Below, piece after piece: positions 53,318-60,910 of a stretch of 64,000 nt of DNA. The DNA lies in assembly GCA_023390555.1 (NCBI GenBank), contig JAEWCQ010000016.1, positions 335,487 through 399,486 on the forward strand. Direction: 5' to 3'. Both the position numbers and the translations under genes were made by a program. Below the pieces are notes generated by a model that had not been told where the DNA came from, ran no database searches, and worked only from the letters and a program-made list of their open reading frames with translations. Every line of letters starts with the position of its first letter. The first letter of the stretch is position 1. This DNA is from Bacillota bacterium. GTDB taxonomy: Bacteria; Bacillota; Clostridia; Lachnospirales; Lachnospiraceae.

Positions 53318-53615
53318 AATTAGAAATCAAACTAAAATATAAGCTCAGAAGTTGAAGCCGAGTTTTTGATTTTCAATATAAAAATAGTTCGCAGTCTGTA
53401 CTAGTTCAGTACCACCTTCAGGTAAAATACATTTGATAAGTTACTAAACTGGTGAAATGAAAAAGAGATATGGATTTATTTACGTTGATAAAGATGAATG
53501 AAGGAAAAAGTTCATGAAAAAGGATACCTGAAAATCATTTTTTGGTATAAAAAGTGATTGAAACGAATGGAGAAGATGTAAATAATGAAAGTTTCAAAAG
53601 CATAGAATTTGCCTG

Positions 53616-53643
53616 TTGACAATATAAAATGATTTGATATAAT
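53616..53643 (+). promoter_or_regulatory. Strong promoter of the thrS T-box leader
   Basis: TTGACA (53616-53621), 16-bp spacer, TATAAT (53638-53643). The upstream 53318-53615 stretch shows no gene or clear signal. Confidence 0.85.
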
Positions 53644-53649
53644 CAGCTA

Positions 53650-53920
53650 TAATAACATAAGAAAAGCAAAGACGGAAAAAAGTAATTTATTGAAATCATT
53701 CAGAGAGAAAAACATTTGGTGAAAGTTTTTCATGCAGGAAAATAAATGAAAACCATTCCAGAGCTGTAATGCTGAATTAAGTAAGTATTACCGTATGACT
53801 GCGTTAAAGGATAGGATTTGTTAGAATCTGAAGTGAAAAGTTAAGGTGGAACCGTGCATTAGAATTTATGCACCCTTAAATGAATGGCAATCTGCCGTTG
53901 ATTTTAGGGTGCTTTTCTTA
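53650..53920 (+). promoter_or_regulatory. T-box riboswitch of thrS (tRNA-Thr sensing)
   Basis: The leader holds the T-box signature AAGGTGGAACCGTG (53843-53856), an AGAGAG / GGTGAAAG stem I region near 53702, and GACTGCGTTAAA before the antiterminator. A specifier ACC (Thr) is seen in GAAAACCATTCC followed by GAGCTG near 53750. Uncharged tRNA-Thr would bind the specifier and the T-box bulge and prevent termination. Its position directly before a threonyl-tRNA synthetase fits. Confidence 0.85.
53870..53917 (+). terminator. Regulated terminator of the T-box leader
   Basis: GCACCCTTAAAT and ATTTTAGGGTGC form an 11-12 bp stem with one mismatch, followed by TTTTC. It competes with the antiterminator formed by the T-box sequence. 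Confidence 0.82.
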
Positions 53921-53975
53921 TGTTGAAATTTAGGAAGATGTCTTGAAGACATAGTTTGAAAGGAGAACATAAGAA

Positions 53976-55733
53976 ATGAAAGTAAGTATGAAAGATGGAA
54001 CGTTACAAGAGTGCAAGTTTGAAGATGAAATAGGAAAAGAGGCTTTTTGGCACACTGCTTCACATGTGCTGGCACAGGCAGTGAAACGTATTTATCCATC
54101 TGCAAAATGTGCAATTGGACCGGCAATCAAAGATGGGTTTTATTATGATTTTGAATTTGAATTTGTTTTTTCAAATGAGCATTTGAAAAAAATAGAAGAA
54201 GAAATGAAAAAAATCGTAAAAGAGAATTTGGTACTGCACAGATTTGAGTTGAGTCGGGAAGAAGCAATTTCATTGATGTCGCAGAAGAATGAACCATATA
54301 AAATCATGTTGATCAATGATCTGCCCTTCGAAGAAAAAATCAGTTTCTATGAGCAGGGGGAATATGTAGATTTGTGTGCGGGACCTCATGTTTCCAATAC
54401 AAATTTAATAAAAGCCTTTCATCTAACAACAATAGCAGGTGCTTATTGGAGAGGAAATGAAAAAAACAAAATGCTCACGAGAATCTATGGAGTGGCATTT
54501 CCAAAAGGGAACCAGCTGGAGGAATATCTTGAATTACAGGAAGAAATAAAAAGAAGAGATCATAGAAAACTGGGAAAGGATTTAGGGTTATTTACGCTAA
54601 TGGAGGAAGGACCAGGCTTCCCATTTTTCCTGCCAAAAGGAATGACTTTAAAGAATTTATTAATCAATTATTGGCGGGAAATTCATGAAAGGGAAGGGTA
54701 TTATGAAATATCCACGCCAATGATACTAAATCGAGATTTGTGGCAGACATCAGGACATTGGGATCATTATCGGGAAAATATGTACACTACAGTGATTGAG
54801 GATATGGATTACGCGATAAAGCCTATGAATTGTCCGGGTGGTATGCTTGTATATAAGCAGCAGCCACATTCCTACCGTGAGTTACCGCTAAGATTCGGAG
54901 AACTTGGCTTGGTGCACCGTCATGAAAAATCAGGTGCATTACATGGATTAATGCGGGTACGTAGTTTTACGCAGGATGACGCGCATATTTTTATGACACA
55001 GGAGCAAATTACAGATGAAATAAAAGGAGTCATCTGTTTGATCGATGAGGTGTACAGAAAATTTGGATTTCACTATACTTTGGAATTATCTACGAGGCCG
55101 GAAAACAGTATCGGTAGTGATGAAGATTGGGAGCTTGCAACAAAGAGTCTGAAAGAAGCACTGGAAGTAACAGAGAAAAAGTATGTGATCAATGAAGGGG
55201 ACGGAGCGTTTTACGGTCCCAAAATTGATTTTCATTTAGAAGATTCCATGGGAAGAACCTGGCAGTGCGGGACGATTCAATTAGACTTTCAATTGCCGCT
55301 TAGATTTGGAGCAGAGTATACAGGTGCTGATGGTGAGCGGCATAGACCTATTATGATCCATCGAGTTGTTTTTGGATCCATAGAAAGATTTATCGGAATT
55401 TTGATCGAGCATTACGCAGGGAAGTTTCCGCTATGGCTTGCTCCTGTTCAAGTGAAAATTTTACCGATTTCCGATTGTTTTGTTTCATATGGCAAAGATG
55501 TCATGAATGCACTGAAAATAAAAGGAATTCGTTGTGAAATGGATTCCAGAACTGAGAAAATAGGTTATAAGATTCGTGAGGCACAATTAGATAAAGTCCC
55601 TTATATGATTGTTGTTGGACAAAAAGAAATGGAACGTGGGTCGGTTTCTGTTAGAAAAAGAGATTTGGGAGATGTGGGAAACATCGAGTTGAATGAATTT
55701 ATCACGCTATTAAAAAGTGAAATGGAGGATTAA
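53976..55733 (+). CDS. thrS: Threonyl-tRNA synthetase lacking the TGS domain
   Basis: The 585-residue protein has the editing domain from its start (Zn/editing motif HTASH, His26 and His30; YVDLCAGPHVSNT) and the full class II catalytic core: MNCPGG, motif 2 FRELG-like RFGELGLVHRHEKSG, TQDDAHIF, motif 3 HRVVFGSIERFIGIL, and a C-terminal anticodon-binding domain (APVQVKILPISD). The N-terminal ~60-residue TGS domain of canonical ThrRS (~640 aa) is absent. It looks like a second, T-box-inducible ThrRS copy, possibly for stress or inhibitor resistance; that is inference. ATG 53976 follows GAAAGGAGAACATAAGAA. Confidence 0.9.
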   Translation: MKVSMKDGTLQECKFEDEIGKEAFWHTASHVLAQAVKRIYPSAKCAIGPAIKDGFYYDFEFEFVFSNEHLKKIEEEMKKIVKENLVLHRFELSREEAISLMSQKNEPYKIMLINDLPFEEKISFYEQGEYVDLCAGPHVSNTNLIKAFHLTTIAGAYWRGNEKNKMLTRIYGVAFPKGNQLEEYLELQEEIKRRDHRKLGKDLGLFTLMEEGPGFPFFLPKGMTLKNLLINYWREIHEREGYYEISTPMILNRDLWQTSGHWDHYRENMYTTVIEDMDYAIKPMNCPGGMLVYKQQPHSYRELPLRFGELGLVHRHEKSGALHGLMRVRSFTQDDAHIFMTQEQITDEIKGVICLIDEVYRKFGFHYTLELSTRPENSIGSDEDWELATKSLKEALEVTEKKYVINEGDGAFYGPKIDFHLEDSMGRTWQCGTIQLDFQLPLRFGAEYTGADGERHRPIMIHRVVFGSIERFIGILIEHYAGKFPLWLAPVQVKILPISDCFVSYGKDVMNALKIKGIRCEMDSRTEKIGYKIREAQLDKVPYMIVVGQKEMERGSVSVRKRDLGDVGNIELNEFITLLKSEMED

Positions 55734-55780
55734 TTCTTACTTGCCGCGTTTGGAGATTTGGATTATGGGTGTTGAATCAG

Positions 55781-55817
55781 AAAAAGAGTTCAGGGAACGG
55801 TAGCCTGAACTCTTTTT
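55781..55817 (+). terminator. Intrinsic terminator after thrS
   Basis: Perfect 14-bp arms AAAAAGAGTTCAGG and CCTGAACTCTTTTT with a 9-nt loop. The tail is TTTTTGATTCTATGGGAAAG. Confidence 0.93.
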
Positions 55818-56060
55818 GATTCTATGGGAAAGCCCCTGTTACATTAACGTGGAAGCTATGATTATCCAATAGAATAAAATTTAGATGCGCAGCTTCGCAC
55901 GGGGAACAAAAGCTGCTCTTTCTAAGAAGTAGAATGCGGGAATGTACGGAGTATACGCTTGTTCCTGTCCAGATAACGTACCGAGATTCGGTACATAGCG
56001 AAAGAAAAATGAAATAGCAGTGTATGGGAATAAGAATTCAGAATTGAATTATTTTCAGTT
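55818..56060. other. Gene-free interval with the 15-nt repeat
   Basis: The interval contains the second copy of TGTTACATTAACGTG (55837-55851). Also seen are a short GTACCGAGATTCGGTAC inverted repeat near 55977-55993 and no convincing reading frame. I see no other signal. Confidence 0.5.
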
Positions 56061-56066
56061 AGTTCT

Positions 56067-56103
56067 TGCAAACTCAAATTGATAGTGGTACTATCGATAG
56101 TAG
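56067..56103 (+). promoter_or_regulatory. Promoter and overlapping TetR operator of the drug-resistance-type operon
   Basis: TTGCAA (56067-56072), 17-bp spacer, TACTAT (56090-56095). A 14-bp perfect palindrome TACTATCGATAGTA (56090-56103) covers the -10 box, and a further GATAGT/ACTATC pair overlaps it. This fits autorepression by the TetR protein encoded next. Confidence 0.7.
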
Positions 56104-56136
56104 TATTATTGATTTGCAATACAAGGAGGTTCAGTT

Positions 56137-56796
56137 ATGGCTTTGCGTACAGAAGGATTAGATGAAAAATTTATGAACAGTGCGAAAGAAGAGTTTATGG
56201 TCCATGGCTATAAAGATGCTTCTATCAATAGAATCGCCAAGAACGCCGGAGCAACAAGCGGTGCACTCTATATCCGTTATAAAAACAAAGATGAAATATT
56301 TTGCTCTCTGGTTGATTCCGTCATAAAAGGCATAGAAGAAACCATCGGTCACTACAGAGGCAGATATTCCGCACTCGGCAAGCGTCAATCATGGGAACAG
56401 CTGGCAGCTCTTGACCGGGAAGTATTTGAGTGGATGATTGATTTTATGTTCGATCATCACGATGAATGTAAGCTGTTGATCTGCAAGTCGGATGGAAGTT
56501 CCGTAAGCGGGTTCGCAAGCGATTTGATTGATTTCAAATTTCAGCGCACCTATGAATTTATAGAGAACATGATAGCATCAGTCGAGGGAGAACCGTTGCA
56601 CTTCCCAATTGTAAAAGAAGAAGTCGCCTTACTTGCCAGTGTGCAGTATCATAGCCTGTTTGAAGTCATTCGCCATGACTATAAAAAAGAGGATGCCAAA
56701 AGATATCTGAATACGATCCGGCATGTGTACGGAAATGGTCTGAGAGAGCTGCTAAAGGATTTTCTTACGGCAAATGGGCGTGAGGATGTCAAATGA
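56137..56796 (+). CDS. TetR family repressor of the MFS/Rph-like operon
   Basis: The 219-residue protein has an N-terminal HTH (NSAKEEFMVHGYKDASINRIAKNAGATSGALYIRYKNKDEIFCSLV) and a helical C-terminal ligand domain. It begins 34 bp after a palindromic operator on its own promoter. Its last four bases (ATGA) overlap the start of the MFS gene, so translation is coupled. It probably responds to a drug or metabolite handled by the downstream genes. AAGGAGGTTCAGTT precedes the ATG. Confidence 0.9.
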   Translation: MALRTEGLDEKFMNSAKEEFMVHGYKDASINRIAKNAGATSGALYIRYKNKDEIFCSLVDSVIKGIEETIGHYRGRYSALGKRQSWEQLAALDREVFEWMIDFMFDHHDECKLLICKSDGSSVSGFASDLIDFKFQRTYEFIENMIASVEGEPLHFPIVKEEVALLASVQYHSLFEVIRHDYKKEDAKRYLNTIRHVYGNGLRELLKDFLTANGREDVK

Positions 56797-58112
56797 TGAA
56801 AACAGGGAGAATTCTTTCCTGCGTGGGCATTATGCTCGGTATGAGCATTTCGATGATGATGCAAACGCAGCTCACAACCGCAATGCCTGTTATCAGCAGA
56901 GAGTTTGGGACAACGGGCTACTATTCATGGGTCTATAGCGGTTATCTTCTGGCCTCTACCGTTACGCTTCCGCTTTTCGGGCGAATTTGTGATCGGTACG
57001 GTTATCGAAACAATTACATCGTCGGCGGGTTTTTATTCCTTTTGGGCACGTTATTCAGCGGGATAAGCAGAAGTATGGGCGCTTTGATTCTGTCCAGAGT
57101 GGTTGCCGGCTTTGGCTCAGGAATTGTTGTTCCGGCTGCTTATGGTATAGTAGGCAGTTTGTTTCAGAAGGAGCAGATGAGAAAAGTTTTTGGATTTCTG
57201 GCTGTTTTTCAAATCTTTAACACCGGCTTGGGAAGCGTTTTAGGAGGTGTCTTTTCCACGCGCTTCACCTGGCAGCTGGGGCTGCTGATCCTGTTGCCGT
57301 TTGAATTAGCAGGAGTCCTGCTGGTTGTCCTGACCATTCGCAAGGTTGATCACATGAAAACTGTTGATACAATCGGCTTTCCATCCGCGATGTTACTCGC
57401 ACCGGCATTGCTTATAACGATGTATGGTCTCGAAAAATGCAGTGATTCCTTATCCATAAGAAATGTTTTGATTTTGCTGCCCGGCATTGTGCTCCTTACG
57501 GTCTTTATGATCAGAGAACAAAAAACAGAGAATGGCATCCTGCCGGCAGAGGTTCTTAAAAATGTGAAACTGAAAGGATTATTGGTTGAGGTATTGTTAA
57601 TGGGAGCCGTTCTCAATGTTTGCTTTGCCTATCTGCCGACCTACATGGTCAGGGAATTTGACTGGACTACAAATACGTCGGGTAAAGTGCTGCTTTTGTA
57701 TATTATTGCAATGGGGACCGCCAGTATGGCTTCTTCTTTCGTTCAGAAGGAATCCGACAAAGTCATTTTCTTTGGATGGGGAAGTACTTTGCTTGGCTGC
57801 ATCATCGGGCTTGCCTCTTTTTTCACGCATTTTGTGAGTCTTTTCTTACTTTCCAATCTCCTGTTAGGAATCGGTGTCGGTGTACTGGCGGGGACGGTAT
57901 TGGGAACGATTCAGGCGGAAATCGAAAGAAATAGCGCCAGCATCAATGGGATCGCACATTTAATGCGAAATATGGGAGGCACCCTGGGTGTTTGTGCACT
58001 GCAGTTTTCATTGGTGCGAGGTATGGGATTTCTATTTTCAGGGCTTTTTGTTTTTGGCTTAGCCGCACTCAGTATACAAATTTTTGTGGTTAGGAAAAGG
58101 AGGATTATTTGA
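56793..58112 (+). CDS. MFS multidrug-type transporter
   Basis: The 439-residue protein has 12-14 membrane helices and DHA-type motifs: QTQLTTAMPVISREFG, motif A GRICDRYGYRNNYIVGG, motif C-like FQIFNTGLGSVLGGVFS, and a central loop with KVDHMKTVDTIGFPSA. The tail is RKRRII. It is probably a drug or toxic-metabolite exporter, repressed by the TetR protein with which it overlaps. A PEP-synthase-like enzyme gene follows after one base, so the three genes act as a unit. Confidence 0.88.
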   Translation: MMKTGRILSCVGIMLGMSISMMMQTQLTTAMPVISREFGTTGYYSWVYSGYLLASTVTLPLFGRICDRYGYRNNYIVGGFLFLLGTLFSGISRSMGALILSRVVAGFGSGIVVPAAYGIVGSLFQKEQMRKVFGFLAVFQIFNTGLGSVLGGVFSTRFTWQLGLLILLPFELAGVLLVVLTIRKVDHMKTVDTIGFPSAMLLAPALLITMYGLEKCSDSLSIRNVLILLPGIVLLTVFMIREQKTENGILPAEVLKNVKLKGLLVEVLLMGAVLNVCFAYLPTYMVREFDWTTNTSGKVLLLYIIAMGTASMASSFVQKESDKVIFFGWGSTLLGCIIGLASFFTHFVSLFLLSNLLLGIGVGVLAGTVLGTIQAEIERNSASINGIAHLMRNMGGTLGVCALQFSLVRGMGFLFSGLFVFGLAALSIQIFVVRKRRII

Positions 58113-58113
58113 T

Positions 58114-60600
58114 ATGTACATGGTTAATTTGAACGAAGTCCATAAGGATTCTATTCCGGCTGTCGGCGGAAAGGGTGCAAACTTAGGGGAAATGGTAAAC
58201 AGCGGTTTTCCTGTTCCACAGGGATTTTGTGTTACCAGTTCCGCTTATGACGCTTACATACAGGAGAACCGTTTTACAGAGGACATTGAGAACACGCTTC
58301 ATTCCATCTATACGGATCCGGAACAGGGTCAAAGGCTTTCTCTCGAACTGATGGACAGGATAAAAGCGGGTGAACTCTCAGAAGAAATGTACGCGGAAAT
58401 CAAGCGGGCATATGAAAAAATGGGAGATGGGGTGCGCGTGGCAGTTCGTTCCTCTGCAACTGCAGAGGACTTGCCGGAGGCCAGTTTTGCAGGGCAGCAG
58501 GAAACGTATCTGAATATTCGCGGGATTGAGGAAGTCATTCTAGCTGTGAAACGCTGCTTTGCTTCCCTTTGGACAGAGCGGGCAATCACTTATCGCAAAA
58601 AAACAGGCTTTGATAAGCAGAAGGTATCGTTGGCTGTTGTGGTGCAGGAAATGATTGAAAGTGAGGTGTCCGGCGTTTTGTTCACTGTGAATCCGATGAA
58701 CAATCATCCGGGTGAAATGATGATCAATGCATCCTATGGTTTGGGCGAAGCCATCGTTTCGGGTATGGTGACACCGGATACGTTTGTCTGGGATAAGACA
58801 AAAGGCTCCGTAAAGCAAACTGCTTTGGGAAGCAAGGAAATTTCGGTTGTGTATGACAGCGAGGGCGGCACGATTCAGAAAATGAATGATGAGGACTCAA
58901 AAAACAGATATTGCATGTCTGTAAAACAGCTTGAGGAATTGACATCGATTGCTCTGAAAATTGAAACACACTATGGAACCCCACAGGATATCGAATGGGC
59001 AATCAAAGACAATGAATGGTTCATCCTGCAGGCCAGAGCAATCACAACGCTTCAACAAAGCAAGCCTGCTGACTCCGGAAAAACCGCAAAAAAGCAAAAC
59101 AAACGGGAACGCATGATGATGAATAATCTGATGGAGCATTGTCCGACCCCGCTGTATCCTCTGGACTATGCCCCCATTTGTGCTGTTTTACAGGGAAAGA
59201 CAAACACAATTAAAGAGCTCGGAATCAAAATGACAGGCGATTCTCTTGTCTTAAAGGATACGGGAGAATTTGAGGTTCATGGTCCCACAATCAAAGCTAC
59301 TCCACGCGTGCTGCTCCTGCCCTTCCGCATCAGACAATATCAGAATTTTAATGAGAATATCGCGGGTACGCAGGAAGTTTTTCAGGAGATTCAGCCGCGC
59401 CTTGAAAAGATCGAAGCATCAGACTGGGGCAGCTTCTCTATGGAAGCGCTACTCACACAGCTTAGACAGTTGATGAATTTTACGGAGAAAATCATTTATA
59501 TCCGCTTTCGGTATAACATCTATCCCAGCTTTATTGCGGGAAAGTCTATCAATTCCCGACTGAAACGGCTCTCTGCACCTGTTTCTCAATATGACATTTT
59601 CAGCGGACTGCATTATAAAACATGGGATATGAATTTGGCATTGTCGGAGCTTGCGGGACTGGTAAATCAGAACGCGGCACTGCGGGAAGCAATAACGAAT
59701 CTTCCGGAAGATCACACGCTTGAGGAACGGCTGGCCGACATCGCCGCAAAGTTCCCCCAGTTCGGTTCGCTTTATGCTCAGAGCGTGAAGGAATACGGAT
59801 GGAAATCTACAAGTACTTATCTGGCGTTCAGCTCGTCTTCCTGGAATGAGGATAAAAGGTATTTCCTCACCTTGCTTCGGATTGCCATGACCCGTCCTGC
59901 CATGCCGGAGGAAAACTTCAGATACGAAGAAATTTGTAATCAGGTCAGAGACTGTTTCTCCGGACAGAAATCGAAAAAGCTGCGAAACGATATGGAGCAC
60001 ATGAGAATATACCATCAGAACCGTGAAGAGAGCCTGTACATGCTGGAACGTTGCTATGGGCTTGGAAGGGTAATCGTGAATGAGATTGCGAAAAGGAAGC
60101 CCGAGCTGTTTTCATCCCGCAATGATATTTTGTTTTTGACTCTGGATGAAGTGTATGCACTGGAAAAAGGCGGCTCACAAAAAGCTCTGATTGAAAAAAT
60201 TGCGGAAAGAAAGCAGGCTGTAATCAAGAACCGGGCATTGTGGGAAGAGATGGAAACACAGACAACCAGTATTGGAGAGGATTTGTTAAAAGGCATATCC
60301 GGCAATGTTGGAAAAGCAAAAGGGAGAGTACGCATTATCCATGACCTTTCCGAGTTTGGGAATCTCAAACAGGGAGAAATACTGGTCTGCAAATATACCG
60401 ATCCTGTTTGGACACCTTTGTTTACCATTACAAAAGCTGTCGTATCGGATACAGGAGGACCGCTGTCCCATAGCGCTATTGTTGCAAGGGAATATAACAT
60501 TCCTGCTGTTCTTGGCTGCGGAAACGCCACAAAAGTATTATCTGACGGTCAGGAGATTCTTGTAAACGGCGATGAGGGCATCGTTCAAATTGTGTCCTAG
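58114..60600 (+). CDS. PEP-synthase / rifampin-phosphotransferase-like dikinase
   Basis: The 828-residue protein has an N-terminal ATP-grasp domain (VGGKGANLGEMVNSGFPVPQGFCVT, RSSATAEDLPEASFAGQQETYLN, DIEWAIKDNEWFILQARAI). A long helical middle region (~345-715) follows, then a C-terminal phosphohistidine domain with His786 in TGGPLSHSAIVAREYNIPAVLG. The order ATP-binding, variable substrate domain, His domain and the length (~830) match rifampin phosphotransferase Rph and related PEP-synthase-like enzymes. These transfer phosphate to a small molecule (in Rph, rifampicin). The partner genes (TetR, MFS) support drug or metabolite inactivation. The substrate is unknown. ATG 58114 follows GGAGGATTATTTGAT. 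Confidence 0.85.
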   Translation: MYMVNLNEVHKDSIPAVGGKGANLGEMVNSGFPVPQGFCVTSSAYDAYIQENRFTEDIENTLHSIYTDPEQGQRLSLELMDRIKAGELSEEMYAEIKRAYEKMGDGVRVAVRSSATAEDLPEASFAGQQETYLNIRGIEEVILAVKRCFASLWTERAITYRKKTGFDKQKVSLAVVVQEMIESEVSGVLFTVNPMNNHPGEMMINASYGLGEAIVSGMVTPDTFVWDKTKGSVKQTALGSKEISVVYDSEGGTIQKMNDEDSKNRYCMSVKQLEELTSIALKIETHYGTPQDIEWAIKDNEWFILQARAITTLQQSKPADSGKTAKKQNKRERMMMNNLMEHCPTPLYPLDYAPICAVLQGKTNTIKELGIKMTGDSLVLKDTGEFEVHGPTIKATPRVLLLPFRIRQYQNFNENIAGTQEVFQEIQPRLEKIEASDWGSFSMEALLTQLRQLMNFTEKIIYIRFRYNIYPSFIAGKSINSRLKRLSAPVSQYDIFSGLHYKTWDMNLALSELAGLVNQNAALREAITNLPEDHTLEERLADIAAKFPQFGSLYAQSVKEYGWKSTSTYLAFSSSSWNEDKRYFLTLLRIAMTRPAMPEENFRYEEICNQVRDCFSGQKSKKLRNDMEHMRIYHQNREESLYMLERCYGLGRVIVNEIAKRKPELFSSRNDILFLTLDEVYALEKGGSQKALIEKIAERKQAVIKNRALWEEMETQTTSIGEDLLKGISGNVGKAKGRVRIIHDLSEFGNLKQGEILVCKYTDPVWTPLFTITKAVVSDTGGPLSHSAIVAREYNIPAVLGCGNATKVLSDGQEILVNGDEGIVQIVS

Positions 60601-60671
60601 GATATGCGCAGAAAAAAATCGTTCCTGTAAAGCTCTTCCGATAAATATGTTACTTTGTTCGTTTCTGAGGC

Positions 60672-60700
60672 TTGACAAAGTTAGGAGTATATGGCATAGT
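60672..60700 (+). promoter_or_regulatory. Promoter of the manganese-riboswitch leader
   Basis: TTGACA (60672-60677), 17-bp spacer, CATAGT (60695-60700). Confidence 0.65.
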
Positions 60701-60704
60701 GATT

Positions 60705-60841
60705 TAAGAAATTTAAAATCCGTGAGGGAGTAGTTAGCGCAGGAATCTGCGTGTCAAGTCAACACACTGGCCGAATGGTCTGGCTTGTCTTAAATAACGA
60801 GACTCATGTATAGCAATTTAGCTATGCATAGTCTTTTTTTT
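60705..60841 (+). promoter_or_regulatory. yybP-ykoY family (Mn2+) riboswitch
   Basis: The leader has GGGAGTAG (60726-60733), a short hairpin (GCGCAGGAATCTGCG), GTCAAGTCAAC, a CTGGCC-AATGGT-CTGGC element and AACGAGACT (60796-60804), in the order of the yybP-ykoY aptamer. The 3' strand of the aptamer overlaps the first terminator, so Mn2+ binding should prevent termination and turn on the pump gene. This family senses manganese in known cases. Confidence 0.85.
60801..60841 (+). terminator. Expression-platform terminator of the Mn riboswitch
   Basis: GACTCATGTATAGC and GCTATGCATAGTC pair with small bulges, loop AATTTA, followed by eight T. It begins in the conserved aptamer end GAGACT. Confidence 0.85.
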
Positions 60842-60843
60842 GT

Positions 60844-60875
60844 CCCGTGCATACTAAGCTATGCACGGGTTTTTT
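60844..60875 (+). terminator. Second terminator in the leader, 36 nt before the ATPase start
   Basis: Perfect 10-bp arms CCCGTGCATA and TATGCACGGG, 6-nt loop, T tract. Two terminators stand in tandem before the coding region; both contain AGCTATGCA, so alternative pairing between them is possible. Confidence 0.85.
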
Positions 60876-60910
60876 ATTTGGATCATAACTAGATATGGAG
60901 GAGAACAAGA

